In this document: piece by piece, positions 39,366 to 50,292 of the stretch | Layout of the letters: the number at the start of each line of letters is the position of its first letter | Numbering within the stretch: position 1 is the stretch's first letter | From: Thermomonas flagellata | GTDB lineage: Bacteria; Pseudomonadota; Gammaproteobacteria; Xanthomonadales; Xanthomonadaceae | Assembly: GCF_022419185.1 (NCBI RefSeq) | Contig: NZ_JAJOZK010000009.1 | Coordinates: 62,001-126,000, forward strand | DNA length: 64,000 nucleotides | Direction: 5' to 3' | The notes under the pieces: generated by a model | Database searches by the model: none | Told to the model about the DNA's origin: nothing | The model's input: the letters and a program-made list of their open reading frames with translations, nothing else | Position numbers and translations under genes: made by a program

Positions 39366-40042
39366 TCGCGCGCCTGCGCCTGCAGCCGGCGGACGTGGGG
39401 CTGGGCATGACCGGCCAGCGTGCGCGCGACCGCCTGATCGAGGACCTGCGCGCGGCCGGGATCGCCGACGAGCGCGTGCTCAACGCGATCCGCACCGTCC
39501 CCCGCCACCGCTTCGTGGACGAGGCCCTGGCCAGCCGCGCCTACGAGAACAACGCGCTGCCGATCGGCCATGGGCAGACCATCTCGCAGCCGTACGTGGT
39601 GGCGAAGATGACCGAGGCGCTGCTGGCCGCGGCACCGACCCGGGTGCTGGAGGTCGGCACCGGCTCCGGCTACCAGGCCGCGGTGCTGGCCGCGCTGGGG
39701 CTCGAGGTCTATACCGTCGAGCGCATCGGCGCGCTGCTGCGCACCGCGCGCAAGCGCCTGCGCGCGCTCGGCCTGCAGGTGCGCAGCCGCCACGACGACG
39801 GCCGCATCGGCTGGCCGGAGGAAGCCCCGTTCGACGCCATCCTGGTGACCGCCGCGGCGCCGGCGCTGGTGGAGGCGCTGCTGGAGCAGCTCGCCCCCGG
39901 CGGGATGCTGGTGGCGCCGGTCGGGCCGAGCGCCGGGCAGTCGCTGCTGCGCGTGCAGCGGCAGGCCGACGGCAGCTGCGTGCAGTCCGACCTCGGGCCG
40001 GTGATCTTCGTGCCGCTGCTGGCCGGCCTGGTGGACCGATGA
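39362..40042 (+). CDS. pcm: Protein-L-isoaspartate O-methyltransferase
   Basis: A 226-residue SAM-dependent repair enzyme for isoaspartyl residues. Recognised by [24 protein letters not shown] pieces, [15 protein letters not shown] and the SAM loop [16 protein letters not shown], plus [22 protein letters not shown]. Both ends overlap neighbours by 4 bases (surE before, yqaA after). Confidence 0.95.
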   Translation: MIARLRLQPADVGLGMTGQRARDRLIEDLRAAGIADERVLNAIRTVPRHRFVDEALASRAYENNALPIGHGQTISQPYVVAKMTEALLAAAPTRVLEVGTGSGYQAAVLAALGLEVYTVERIGALLRTARKRLRALGLQVRSRHDDGRIGWPEEAPFDAILVTAAAPALVEALLEQLAPGGMLVAPVGPSAGQSLLRVQRQADGSCVQSDLGPVIFVPLLAGLVDR

Positions 40043-40653
40043 GGCTGTTCCGGCCGCTGTACGAGCGCGCCCTGCGCTGGTCGCGCCACCCGCACGCGCC
40101 GCGCCTGCTGGGCGGGCTGAGCTTCGCCGAGGCGATCGTGTTCCCGGTGATGCCGGAGGTGATGCTGGCGCCGATGTGCCTGGCACAGCCGCGGCGCGGG
40201 ATGTGGTTCGCCAGCATCAGCCTGGCGTTCTCGCTGCTGGGCGCGGTGGTCGGCTACCTACTCGGCCACTACGCCTACGAATGGGTGCGCCCGCTGCTGG
40301 ACAGCATCGGCTGGCTGGAGAAGATCGACGCGCAGGTGGTCGAACTGCGGCGGATCACCGCGCAGTCGCCGTGGCAGGCGTTCTGGCTGCTGGTGCTGGC
40401 CGGCTTCACCCCGATCCCGCTGAAGATCTTCACCTGGGCCAGCGGCGTGGTCGGGGTGCCGATGCTGCCGTTCCTGGCCAGCATGCTGATCGGCCGCGGC
40501 AAGCGGGTATACCTGGTGGCGCTGGCGATCCGGCTCGGCGGCGAGCGCGCCGAGCGCGCGCTGCACCGCTGGATCGAACACCTCGGCTGGGCCGCGCTGG
40601 TGCTGCTGGCAGCGGTCGGCGGCTGGCTCTATTGGCACGGGCACGCGGCATGA
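40039..40653 (+). CDS. yqaA: YqaA-family (DedA-like) membrane protein
   Basis: A 204-residue inner-membrane protein of the SNARE-associated/DedA-like group, with [13 protein letters not shown] and a central [18 protein letters not shown] motif, and a final helix ending in WLYWHGHAA. Exact function is not established; the wider family is linked to lipid transport and envelope homeostasis. ATGA overlaps at both ends put it in the surE-pcm-yqaA-nlpD operon. Confidence 0.85.
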   Translation: MRLFRPLYERALRWSRHPHAPRLLGGLSFAEAIVFPVMPEVMLAPMCLAQPRRGMWFASISLAFSLLGAVVGYLLGHYAYEWVRPLLDSIGWLEKIDAQVVELRRITAQSPWQAFWLLVLAGFTPIPLKIFTWASGVVGVPMLPFLASMLIGRGKRVYLVALAIRLGGERAERALHRWIEHLGWAALVLLAAVGGWLYWHGHAA

Positions 40654-41444
40654 GGCGGCGGGCGGCGGCCGTGGGGCGGTGGCTGGTGCTGGCCGTGGCG
40701 CTGCTGGCGCTGGCGGCCTGCGGGCGCAGCCACGTGGTGCGCGCGCCGTCCGCCGAGGCGCGCCCGGCGCCGCGGGTCTCGCAGCCCAAGCCCGGGGCGA
40801 CGGTGGTGGTGCAGCGCGGGCAGACCGTGTACCGGATCGCCACCGAGCACGGCATCACCCCGCTCGACCTGGCGCTGTGGAACGACATCCCGCCGCCGTA
40901 CACGATCTACCCCGGCCAGCGCCTGCGCCTGTATCCGCGGGATTCGCGCGAGCCGCGCGTCGCCTCCGGCGCCCCGGCGCGACCGCCGTCGCCCGCGGCC
41001 GGTACGCCTGCGCCGGGGCGGGCGCCCGTCGCCACGCCGCCTGCCGCAGCTGCGCCCGCGCCGCCCGCCAGCCCGATCGCCTGGGCCTGGCCGACCGAAG
41101 GCCAGGTGATCGCGACCTTCCTCGCCGGCGACCCCACCCGCCAGGGCATCGACATCGCCGGCAAGGCCGGCCAGCCGGTGCGCGCGGCGGCCGACGGGGT
41201 GGTGGTGTATTCCGGCTCCGGGCTGGTCGGCTACGGCGAGCTGGTGATCGTCAAGCACAACGACCAGTGGCTGTCGGCCTACGGCCACAACCGCGCGCGC
41301 CTGGTCAACGAGGGCGCGCTGGTCAAGGCCGGCCAGCCGATCGCGGAGATGGGGCGCAGCGGCGCCAGCCGCGACATGCTGCACTTCGAGATCCGCTACA
41401 ACGGCAAGCCGGTCGATCCGCAGCAGTACCTGCCGCGACGCTGA
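40650..41444 (+). CDS. nlpD: NlpD-like LysM/LytM lipoprotein
   Basis: A 264-residue lipoprotein: lipobox LAAC (C24), LysM domain at about 52-97 (VVVQRGQTVYRIATEHGITP), Ala/Pro linker, then an M23/LytM domain (about 148-262). The LytM zinc residues are degenerate: the first His is replaced in RQGIDIAG and the HxH motif reads AYGHN, so it is probably a non-catalytic amidase activator like E. coli NlpD. It ends the surE operon; rpoS, which often follows nlpD, is not next. Confidence 0.88.
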   Translation: MRRRAAAVGRWLVLAVALLALAACGRSHVVRAPSAEARPAPRVSQPKPGATVVVQRGQTVYRIATEHGITPLDLALWNDIPPPYTIYPGQRLRLYPRDSREPRVASGAPARPPSPAAGTPAPGRAPVATPPAAAAPAPPASPIAWAWPTEGQVIATFLAGDPTRQGIDIAGKAGQPVRAAADGVVVYSGSGLVGYGELVIVKHNDQWLSAYGHNRARLVNEGALVKAGQPIAEMGRSGASRDMLHFEIRYNGKPVDPQQYLPRR

Positions 41445-41525
41445 GGGCGCGCGTTGCGGGGCCGAGGGAGGCGCCGCGGGCCGCGTCCTGCCGTCGGTGC
41501 TTGCCGGCCGCCGCCGGCTTCGGGC

Positions 41526-41531
41526 GATAAT
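41526..41531 (+). promoter_or_regulatory. -10 element, leaderless geometry (DUF2946 gene)
   Basis: GATAAT followed by 7 bases and the ATG at 41539. A TTGCCG hexamer at 41501-41506 could serve as a -35, 19 bases upstream. Confidence 0.5.
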
Positions 41532-41538
41532 CGCGCCG

Positions 41539-41952
41539 ATGCACGCTCTGCGCCGTCCCCGCCATCCGCTGCTGCCGCTGGCCCTGCTGGCGGCGCTGCT
41601 GCTGGCGCTGGTGCCGAGCCTGGGGCGGCTGTGGCAGGCCGCGCACGAAGATCCGCTGCTGGCGCAGTTGGACCAATTGTGCACCGCCGACGGCCTCGCC
41701 TCCTCGCATGGGCTGGCGCGCTGGCTGGCCGGCAGCGCGGAGCCTCCGCAGGATCCGTCGGGGCACGGCCACGGCGGCGATGACTGCGACTACTGCCCGC
41801 TGCTGGCACATGCCGCGACGCCGCCGCCGCCGCTGGGCGTGGTGCCGCCGGCCGCGCCTGCGCCGACCCCGTTCGTGCGCCCGGCGACCCTGCGCCTGCG
41901 GGCGCGCCATCTGCTCGGCTGGGCGCCGCGCGGACCGCCGGCGGCGGCCTGA
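41539..41952 (+). CDS. DUF2946-type protein, copper-linked
   Basis: A 137-residue protein with one N-terminal membrane segment or signal (about 10-28), a His/Asp-rich patch (SGHGHGGDD) and a C83-x-x-C86 plus H91 motif in DCDYCPLLAHA. This C-x-x-C-P-x-C/L-x-H pattern is typical of DUF2946, which is regularly found beside copper TonB receptors. Metal binding is inferred. The copper receptor gene follows 130 bases later. Confidence 0.75.
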   Translation: MHALRRPRHPLLPLALLAALLLALVPSLGRLWQAAHEDPLLAQLDQLCTADGLASSHGLARWLAGSAEPPQDPSGHGHGGDDCDYCPLLAHAATPPPPLGVVPPAAPAPTPFVRPATLRLRARHLLGWAPRGPPAAA

Positions 41953-41970
41953 TCCCGCCTGATCCCTGAC

Positions 41971-41991
41971 GGCGGGCGCGCTGCGCCCGCC
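41971..41991. other. Perfect inverted repeat upstream of the copper receptor
   Basis: GGCGGGCGC and GCGCCCGCC with a 3-base loop, 18 bases after the DUF2946 stop and 92 bases before the receptor ATG. It could attenuate read-through or be an operator; no U-tract. Confidence 0.4.
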
Positions 41992-42082
41992 GGTCCCCGA
42001 CCGACGACCGCTCCGCGGCTGCACCGCGCGGCGGTGCACGCGCTGCGCGCAGCGCATCCCCGAATACCTTGGAGATTCCCGC

Positions 42083-44413
42083 ATGTCCCGTTTCCCGTTC
42101 CCGCGGGCGCCGCTGGCGACCGCGCTGCTGCTGGCGCTCGCCGGCGCCGCCGTGCCTTTCCATGCCAGTGCTGCAAAGCCCGACGATCCCGACGCGCAGG
42201 CCACCGAACTGCCGCGCGTGCTGGTCGAAGGCACCCGGTCCTCGATCGCTCCGGCGCGCGCGCTCGAGGGCGCGGCGCTGCAAGCCCAGGCGGCGGCCCA
42301 GAGCGACAGCGCGCGCCTGCTGGACGCGCTGCCCGGCTACTGGTTGAACCCGGCCGGCGGCGTGTCCGGCCTGCCGTCTCTGCGCGGGCTGGCCGACGAG
42401 CGCCTGCGCATCCGCGTCGATGGCGCCGACATCACCGCCTCCTGCCCGAACCATATGAACCCGCCGCTGTCGTACGTCGCCCCCAGCGACGTGGCGAAGA
42501 TCACCGTGTATCCGGGCGTCACCCCGGTCTCGCAGGGCGGCGATTCGATCGGCGGCAGCATCGTGGTCGAACGCACCCCGCCGACCTTCGCCGCGCCGGG
42601 CGCCGGCCTGCAACTGGACGGCGAGGCCGGGGCCTACCTGCGCACCAACGGCGGGGCGCAGGGCGGCAACCTCGGCCTGCACCTGGCCACCGAGCGCTTC
42701 AGCCTGCGCTACAGCGGCAGCACCGCGCGCGCCGGCAACTACAGTGCCGGCCGGGACTTCAAGGACTACGACTTCACCGGCCGCAGCGGGCACCTGCTTG
42801 CGCGCGACGAGGTCGGCTCGACCGGCTTCGTGGCCCACAACCAGAATCTGGATCTGGCCTACACGCTCGGCGACCACCTGCTGGAGGCGCGCCTGGGCTG
42901 GCAGCAGATCCCGCGCCAGGACTACCCCAACCAGCGCATGGACCTGACCGACAACCGCCAGCGCAGCGCCAACCTGCGCTACCTCGGCCAGTTCGGCTGG
43001 GGCCGGCTGCAGGCGCGCGCCTACCGCGAGCGCCTCGACCACGCGATGGACTTCGGCCCGGACAAGCGCTTCTGGTACGGCATGGCCTCCGGCGGCAACA
43101 ACCCGCCCGGCGGCGCGGCCGTGCCCTGCGCGCCGATCTCGATGATGTGCGCAGCCGGGATGCCGATGCTGACCAAGAGCGAGACCACCGCCTTCAACCT
43201 GGATGCCGAGATCGCCATGGCCGGCCAGGACCGTCTGCGCCTGGGCGCGGAGTGGCGGCACTACCGGCTCGACGACTGGTGGCCCCCGTCCGGGGCGATG
43301 ATGTGGCCGGGGACGTTCTGGAACATCTATGGCGGTATCCGCGACCGCCGCGCCGTGTATGCCGAGTGGGAGCATGCGCTGGCGCCGGGCTGGACCGCCG
43401 AGGCCGGGGTGCGCTACGAGCAGGTGCGGATGGATGCCGACCCGGTGCGCGGCTACGACCCCACCACCAATGCGATGGGCTCCTGGCAGCAGCGCGACGC
43501 CGCGCTGTTCAACGCCGCCGACCGCCGCCGCCGCGACGGCAACTGGGATGCCAGCGCGATCCTGCGCCAGCAGGTCGGCCCGCGCCTGCAGATCGCCTAC
43601 GGGCTGGCGCGCAAGGTGCGCTCGCCGGGGCTGTACGAGGTCTACCCGTGGTCGACCTGGTCGATGGCGGCGATCATGAACAACTTCGTCGGCGACGGGA
43701 ACGGCTACATCGGCAACCTCGCGCTGCGCCCGGAGACGGCGCTGACCGCCTCGGTCACCTTCGACCTGCACGACGCCGCGGCCGGCTGGCAGCTGCGCGC
43801 CACCCCGTACGTGACCCGGATCGCTGACTACATCGACGCGATCCAGTGGGATGCGACCAGCAACGCCCCGCGCAGCACGCCGGTGGTGGGGGCGTTCACC
43901 ACCCTGCGCTACGTCAACCAGACCGCGCGCCTGTACGGGCTGGACGTGGACGGCCGCCTGCCGCTGGGCGAGTCCGGGTGGGGCCGGTTCGGGCTGGAGG
44001 GCAGCCTGGCCTGGCAGCACGCGGAGAACACCGACACCGGCGATGGCCTGTACAACCGCATGCCGGCCAACGCGCGCCTGCGCCTGACCCAGCGCATCGG
44101 CGGCTGGGACAATGTGCTGGAGGTGGTCGGCGTGGCGCGCAAGGACGATGTGTCCAGGGTCCGCAACGAGCTGGTGACCGCCGGCTACGGCCTGGTCAAC
44201 CTGCGCTTCGCGCGGCAGTGGGCGGCGTGGCGGCTGGAACTGGGGGTGGAGAACCTGTTCGACCGCTTCTATGCGCTGCCGACCGGCGGGGCCTACCTCG
44301 GCCAGGGCACGACCATGTCGATCAACCCGCCGGCGCCGAACCAGCCGCGCTGGGGCACGCAGGTGCCGGGGCCGGGGCGCTCGCTGACTGCGGCGCTGTC
44401 GGTCAAGTTCTGA
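42083..44413 (+). CDS. oprC: TonB-dependent copper receptor (OprC/NosA type)
   Basis: A 776-residue outer-membrane receptor with a signal peptide (about 1-30, FHASA). The plug holds ITASCPNHMNPPLSYV, the Cys/Met motif diagnostic of copper receptors of the OprC group, and the barrel has Met-rich stretches (PISMMCAAGMPMLTKSE, PPSGAMMWPGTF). It ends in the canonical aromatic strand (TAALSVKF). It imports copper across the outer membrane with TonB energy. A TTGGAG ribosome site precedes the start. Its partner is the DUF2946 gene just upstream. Confidence 0.92.
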   Translation: MSRFPFPRAPLATALLLALAGAAVPFHASAAKPDDPDAQATELPRVLVEGTRSSIAPARALEGAALQAQAAAQSDSARLLDALPGYWLNPAGGVSGLPSLRGLADERLRIRVDGADITASCPNHMNPPLSYVAPSDVAKITVYPGVTPVSQGGDSIGGSIVVERTPPTFAAPGAGLQLDGEAGAYLRTNGGAQGGNLGLHLATERFSLRYSGSTARAGNYSAGRDFKDYDFTGRSGHLLARDEVGSTGFVAHNQNLDLAYTLGDHLLEARLGWQQIPRQDYPNQRMDLTDNRQRSANLRYLGQFGWGRLQARAYRERLDHAMDFGPDKRFWYGMASGGNNPPGGAAVPCAPISMMCAAGMPMLTKSETTAFNLDAEIAMAGQDRLRLGAEWRHYRLDDWWPPSGAMMWPGTFWNIYGGIRDRRAVYAEWEHALAPGWTAEAGVRYEQVRMDADPVRGYDPTTNAMGSWQQRDAALFNAADRRRRDGNWDASAILRQQVGPRLQIAYGLARKVRSPGLYEVYPWSTWSMAAIMNNFVGDGNGYIGNLALRPETALTASVTFDLHDAAAGWQLRATPYVTRIADYIDAIQWDATSNAPRSTPVVGAFTTLRYVNQTARLYGLDVDGRLPLGESGWGRFGLEGSLAWQHAENTDTGDGLYNRMPANARLRLTQRIGGWDNVLEVVGVARKDDVSRVRNELVTAGYGLVNLRFARQWAAWRLELGVENLFDRFYALPTGGAYLGQGTTMSINPPAPNQPRWGTQVPGPGRSLTAALSVKF

Positions 44414-44424
44414 CCGGCAGCCGG

Positions 44425-44448
44425 GGCGGCGGCCCGCGCGCCGCCGCC
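44425..44448. terminator. Hairpin between copper receptor and MTH938-like gene
   Basis: Perfect 8-bp stem GGCGGCGG/CCGCCGCC with an 8-base loop, ending directly at the convergent gene's stop codon. No U-tract. Confidence 0.45.
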
Positions 44449-44823
44449 TCAGCCGGGCAGCAGGAAGCCGGCGACCACGCGCCGGCCTTCCGCCGCCAGC
44501 ACGGTGTAGGTGCGCGCCGCAGCGGCGTTGTCCATCACTTCCAGCCCGATCCCGCGCGAGAGGCAGGCCGCGCGCCACGCGGCCGGCGGGAACACCTGGC
44601 GTGCGCCGGTGCCCAGCAGCAGCACGTCCGGGCGCAGCGCCAGCAGGGCCTGAAGGTCGGCCTCGGTGAGCGCGCCGGGGTCGCGGGCCGGCCAGTCCTC
44701 GACCAGCCGATCCGGCGCCAGCAGGCAGCTGCGGGTCAGCACGCGGTCGTTGACCCGCACTTCGGTCGCGCTGGCCCCGCGCAGGAACCAGGCGTAGTCG
44801 GGCTGTTCCAGCACCAGCGGCAT
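44449..44823 (-). CDS. MTH938/NDUFAF3-like protein (DUF498)
   Basis: A 124-residue protein of the MTH938 domain family: [17 protein letters not shown] opens it, and [20 protein letters not shown] with [26 protein letters not shown] is the characteristic core. The mitochondrial homologue NDUFAF3 assists complex I assembly; the bacterial role is not established. It starts 4 bases after the yhbY stop on the same strand, so the two are one transcript. Confidence 0.82.
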   Translation of the reverse strand: MPLVLEQPDYAWFLRGASATEVRVNDRVLTRSCLLAPDRLVEDWPARDPGALTEADLQALLALRPDVLLLGTGARQVFPPAAWRAACLSRGIGLEVMDNAAAARTYTVLAAEGRRVVAGFLLPG

Positions 44824-44827
44824 GGCG

Positions 44828-45133
44828 TCACGCGCGCGGCAGCACGATCTGGCGCCTCTCGGCCGAGGGCCGGTAGAGCACCGCGGTGTGCCCGATCCGC
44901 TGCACCAGGGCGGCATCCGCCTGCGCGGCGAGGGCGGCGATCAGCGCATCGCGCTCCTCGCGGTCGGCCGCGGCCACCTTCACCTTGATCAGCTCGTGGT
45001 GCTCCAGCGCCTGCGCGACCTCGGCCACCAGCGCCGGGCTGACGCCCTTGCCGCCGACCTGGAGCATGGCCTTCAGGCCGTGGGCCTGGCCGCGCAGGAA
45101 GCGGAGCTGGGCAGGAGTGAGGACGGGCGGCAT
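44828..45133 (-). CDS. yhbY: YhbY/CRS1-YhbY RNA-binding protein
   Basis: A 101-residue protein with the CRM fold. [28 protein letters not shown], the [12 protein letters not shown] strand and a C-terminal HTAVLYRPS segment are typical, as is length. It binds 50S ribosomal precursors. It is divergent from rlmE with 87 bases between starts, the same yhbY/rlmE-ftsH arrangement as in E. coli. Confidence 0.93.
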   Translation of the reverse strand: MPPVLTPAQLRFLRGQAHGLKAMLQVGGKGVSPALVAEVAQALEHHELIKVKVAAADREERDALIAALAAQADAALVQRIGHTAVLYRPSAERRQIVLPRA

Positions 45134-45220
45134 GCAGGCACGGCGGTGGGGGCGGGGGCGGCAGGGTATCATGACCGCCCGGCCGCCCCGGCCGCCAGCA
45201 CCCGCCGCCGCGGGTGGACC

Positions 45221-45892
45221 ATGGCCTCCCGCAGCAAGTCCAGCCAGCGCTGGTTGAAGGAGCACTTCTCCGATCCCTACGTCAAGAAGGCGCAGGCGGA
45301 GGGGATGCGCTCGCGCGCGGCCTACAAGCTGGAGGAGCTGGTCGCGCGCGACCGCCTGCTCAAGCCCGGGATGGTGGTGGTGGACCTCGGCGCCGCCCCG
45401 GGCGGCTGGTCGCAGTGGGTGCGCCAGGAACTGGACCGGCTGGAGCAGCCGCTGCCGCCCGCGGCTCCGCGCGGGCGGGTGATCGCCAGCGACATTTTGT
45501 CCATGCCGCCGCTGGCCGGGGTCGAGTTCCTTCATGGAGACTTCAGGGACGCTGCCGTCCTATCGGCCCTGCAGGCCATGCTCGGGGGGCAGCCGGTCGA
45601 CCTTGTGTTGTCCGACATGGCCCCCAATAAGAGTGGCGTGGACGCGGTCGACCAGCCGCGCGCGATGCATCTGGCGGAGTTGGCGATGGACTTCGCCGAC
45701 CGCCAGTTGCGGACCGGCGGGACGTTCCTGATCAAGCTGTTCCAGGGCGTCGGGTTCGACGAGTACCTGCGGCAGCTGCGCGGCCGCTACGACCGGGTGG
45801 CGATCCGCAAGCCGGCGGCGTCGCGCAGGCGCTCGCCGGAGGTGTATGCCCTGGCCCAGGGCAAGCGCGCAGGGCAGGCGATGGCCGGGTAG
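45221..45892 (+). CDS. rlmE: 23S rRNA 2'-O-ribose methyltransferase RlmE (FtsJ)
   Basis: A 223-residue enzyme methylating U2552 of 23S rRNA. The catalytic tetrad is complete: K36, D132, K172 and E207, matching E. coli K38, D124, K164, E199. The SAM loop is [15 protein letters not shown] (53-67). A TATCAT -10-like hexamer at 45167-45172 suggests a leader of roughly 42 bases. ftsH follows after 53 bases. Confidence 0.95.
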   Translation: MASRSKSSQRWLKEHFSDPYVKKAQAEGMRSRAAYKLEELVARDRLLKPGMVVVDLGAAPGGWSQWVRQELDRLEQPLPPAAPRGRVIASDILSMPPLAGVEFLHGDFRDAAVLSALQAMLGGQPVDLVLSDMAPNKSGVDAVDQPRAMHLAELAMDFADRQLRTGGTFLIKLFQGVGFDEYLRQLRGRYDRVAIRKPAASRRRSPEVYALAQGKRAGQAMAG

Positions 45893-45945
45893 AGTGGCAA
45901 GGGCGAGCGGCAGGGCGGCCGGAACGAGGACGAAGGCGAGGCGAT

Positions 45946-47859
<1,914 letters not shown>

Positions 47860-47881
47860 ACCGCTCAGGATCGGACGCGTT

Positions 47882-47909
47882 GCGACGGGCGCCTGCGGGC
47901 GCCCGTCGC
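47882..47909. terminator. Hairpin after ftsH
   Basis: Perfect 11-bp stem GCGACGGGCGC/GCGCCCGTCGC with a 6-base loop, 22 bases after the ftsH stop, between convergent genes. No U-tract. Confidence 0.5.
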
Positions 47910-47970
47910 GTCTGCGGCTGCAGCGCGGCGGCGCGTGGCGCGCCGGCCGGGGCAGGATCGGCGGCTCAGG

Positions 47971-48732
47971 TCAGATCGCCTGGCACAGCGGCGAGGCCTT
48001 CATGCGCTGCACCTGCAGGTCGGTCAGGATCGGCGGGCGCGGGCGCAGGAAATCCACCGAGTGCATCAGGTTGTTGCTGGCATCGTCGATGTGCACCGGG
48101 GCGAAGGTGGAGCCGAGCAGCACGTGCCCGACCTCGTGTGCGGTGCAGTACTGGGTGCCGGCGCGGGCGACGATGCAGGCCGGTCGGTTGGCCATGTGCC
48201 CGCCGCAGCCGTTCAGCGGTTCGCTGAAGTGGTCGATGAAATAGACCAGGATGCCGTTGCTGGGGGTGGCGCCGCCCAGCCGCTGGAGGTCGGCGTATTC
48301 GCCGCCGGTGATCTCCCATTCGCAGCTGCCGTCCACTTGGGTCAGGCGGGTCTGGTCCTCCGGGCTCAGGCGCAGGCTGCTGCCGCTGCCGAACTCGATC
48401 TTGATCCCGTACGGGGCGTACACCGCCTGGGTATGGCTGAGGATGCGCTCGAACGGCACGTTGGTCAGGCTGATGCTGCGGAAGTGCAGCAGCACGCGAT
48501 GGGTGAAGGGGCGTCCGTCGTCGGCCAGGCGGAGCGCCGCGCGCGTCATCGGGCCGACGATGCCGTCCACCGCCAGCCCGGCCTGGCGCTGGAACGCCAG
48601 CACCGCGGCGCGGGTGAGGCGGCCGAACACGCCGTCGGCGGCCAGGCGCGGCGACGGCCGGCTCTCGCGGTTGAGTGCCTGTTGCAGCGAGACGACCTGC
48701 GGGCCGCGGCTGCCGATGCTCAGGATCGCCAT
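47971..48732 (-). CDS. Peptidoglycan-binding, metzincin-like metalloprotease without signal peptide
   Basis: A 253-residue protein. Residues about 9-70 are a PG_binding_1 domain (GPQVVSLQQALN, DGVFGRLTRAAVLAFQR, VDGIVGPMTR). The C-terminal part has a zinc motif H199-E200-V-G-H203, a candidate third ligand at H214, and NLMHS (221-225) like the Met-turn of metzincins; paired cysteines surround it. No signal peptide is visible with this start (GGAG 8 bases upstream) or with the ATG 24 bases earlier. How it would reach the wall is therefore unclear. It interrupts the common ftsH-folP order together with the globin gene. Confidence 0.75.
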   Translation of the reverse strand: MAILSIGSRGPQVVSLQQALNRESRPSPRLAADGVFGRLTRAAVLAFQRQAGLAVDGIVGPMTRAALRLADDGRPFTHRVLLHFRSISLTNVPFERILSHTQAVYAPYGIKIEFGSGSSLRLSPEDQTRLTQVDGSCEWEITGGEYADLQRLGGATPSNGILVYFIDHFSEPLNGCGGHMANRPACIVARAGTQYCTAHEVGHVLLGSTFAPVHIDDASNNLMHSVDFLRPRPPILTDLQVQRMKASPLCQAI

Positions 48733-48903
48733 GCACGTCTCCGGTTGCGCCGCCATCCTCCGCCGCTCCCGCGCCGACCGCCATCGGCCGGATGGCGTGT
48801 GGCATGGTCGGAGGGCCTAGCGCGGACGGTCACTTGCGCCGGATCAAGGCACCGCCGGCCTGCGCCGCTAGACTGCGCGCACCCCGATGTGGAGCCGCGT
48901 GCC

Positions 48904-49302
48904 ATGCCGTCCGCCGCCACCGATGACGACCGCCTGTACGCCCGCCTCGGCGGGTCGGACGGGTTGCAGGCGCTGGCTGCCCGCTTCTACGCCTGGATGG
49001 AACGCCTGCCGGAGGCCGCGGCGGTCCACGCCATGCACCGCCAGCCGATCCCGGAGGTGCAGGCGCGCCTGGCGCATTTCCTGAGCGGCTTCTTCGGCGG
49101 CCCGGACCTGTACCGCCCGCGCTATGGCGAGCCGATGATGCGCCGCCGCCACCTGCCGTTCGCGATCGGCCCGGCCGAGCGCGATGCCTGGCTGGCCTGC
49201 ATGCGCCTGGCGCTGGACGACTGCGTGCCGGATCCGGCGCTGCGCGCCGAGGCCTATGCGCAGCTCGCCCGTTTCGCCGAGCATATGCGCAACCGCGCCT
49301 GA
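48904..49302 (+). CDS. Truncated haemoglobin, group II type
   Basis: A 132-residue globin. It starts in the usual LYARLGGSDGLQALAARFYAWM helix; the proximal haem ligand is H83 in RRRHLPFAIGPAERDAW, with the group II tryptophan W96, and a FFGGPDLYRPRYG loop before it. Such proteins bind O2 and may detoxify NO or peroxide. TAGACT at 48869-48874 and a TGGAG ribosome site serve as expression signals. It sits just upstream of folP, 32 bases apart. Confidence 0.88.
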   Translation: MPSAATDDDRLYARLGGSDGLQALAARFYAWMERLPEAAAVHAMHRQPIPEVQARLAHFLSGFFGGPDLYRPRYGEPMMRRRHLPFAIGPAERDAWLACMRLALDDCVPDPALRAEAYAQLARFAEHMRNRA

Positions 49303-49334
49303 GGCCTCGGGCGCGCGCTCCCGGAGTGCCCGCC

Positions 49335-50231
49335 ATGTTCGACACCGTCCCCAGCCTCGACTGCGGCGGCCGCCTGCTGCGGCTGGACCGCCCGCGGGTG
49401 ATGGGCATCCTCAACGTCACCCCGGATTCGTTCTCCGACGGCGGCGCGCATGCCGATGCCGAGGCGGCCATCGCGCACGGCCTGCGCCTGGTGGAGGAGG
49501 GCGCCGACCTGCTCGACGTCGGCGGCGAATCCACCCGCCCCGGCGCGCAGGCGGTGTCTCCGGAGGAGGAGCTGCGGCGGGTGCTGCCGGTGATCGAGGG
49601 CCTGGCCGCGCGGGTGCAGGTGCCGATCAGCATCGATACCCGGCATGCCGAGGTGATGCGCGCCGCGGTGGCCGCCGGGGCGGGGATGATCAACGACGTG
49701 CAGGCGCTGCGCGGCGAGGGGGCGCTGGAGGCGGCCGCGGAACTGGGCGTGCCGGTGGTGCTGATGCACATGCAGGGACAGCCGCGCGACATGCAGGACG
49801 CCCCGCACTACGACGACGTGGTGGGCGAGGTGCACCGCTTCCTGGCCGAGCGCGTGTTCGCCTGCGAGATGGCGGGGATCGAACGCCGCCGGATCGTGGT
49901 CGATCCCGGCTTCGGCTTCGGCAAGACCACCGCGCACAACCTGCAACTGCTCGCGCAGCTGCGGCGCTTCACCGAGCTCGGCGTGCCGGTGCTGGCCGGG
50001 CTGTCGCGCAAGCGCAGCATCGGCGAGCTGACCGGGCGCGAGGAGCCGCGCGCGCGGATGGCCGGCTCGCTCGCCGCGCACCTGATCGCGGCCCAGCATG
50101 GCGCCATGCTGCTGCGCGTGCACGACGTCGCCGCGACGGTGGATGCGCTGAAGGTGTGGCAGGCGGTGGCGGCGGTGCCGCCGGCGCGCACCGTGGCGGC
50201 TCCCGCCGCGCCGCGCTGGCCCGAGGACTGA
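49335..50231 (+). CDS. folP: Dihydropteroate synthase
   Basis: A 298-residue enzyme joining 6-hydroxymethyl-dihydropterin pyrophosphate to p-aminobenzoate in folate synthesis; the sulfonamide target. Motifs: GILNVTPDSFSDGG (24-37), LLDVGGESTRPGA, SIDTRHAEV, VDPGFGFGKT and LAGLSRKRSIG. An ATG at 49335 with CCGGAG 8 bases upstream was chosen over an in-frame GTG at 49326. An Ala/Pro tail of about 20 residues follows the usual end. glmM, the common next gene, is not present. Confidence 0.95.
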   Translation: MFDTVPSLDCGGRLLRLDRPRVMGILNVTPDSFSDGGAHADAEAAIAHGLRLVEEGADLLDVGGESTRPGAQAVSPEEELRRVLPVIEGLAARVQVPISIDTRHAEVMRAAVAAGAGMINDVQALRGEGALEAAAELGVPVVLMHMQGQPRDMQDAPHYDDVVGEVHRFLAERVFACEMAGIERRRIVVDPGFGFGKTTAHNLQLLAQLRRFTELGVPVLAGLSRKRSIGELTGREEPRARMAGSLAAHLIAAQHGAMLLRVHDVAATVDALKVWQAVAAVPPARTVAAPAAPRWPED

Positions 50232-50292
50232 GAAGCCGGCGCCACGCGCGCGCTGCGTTAAGCTGCGGCGGCCCGCCCACGCCCGTCCGCGC

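Noticed and set aside
41396-44578. A 1060-codon open frame antisense to the copper receptor
   Set aside because: No motifs, biased composition, and it opposes a clear receptor gene; a high-GC shadow.
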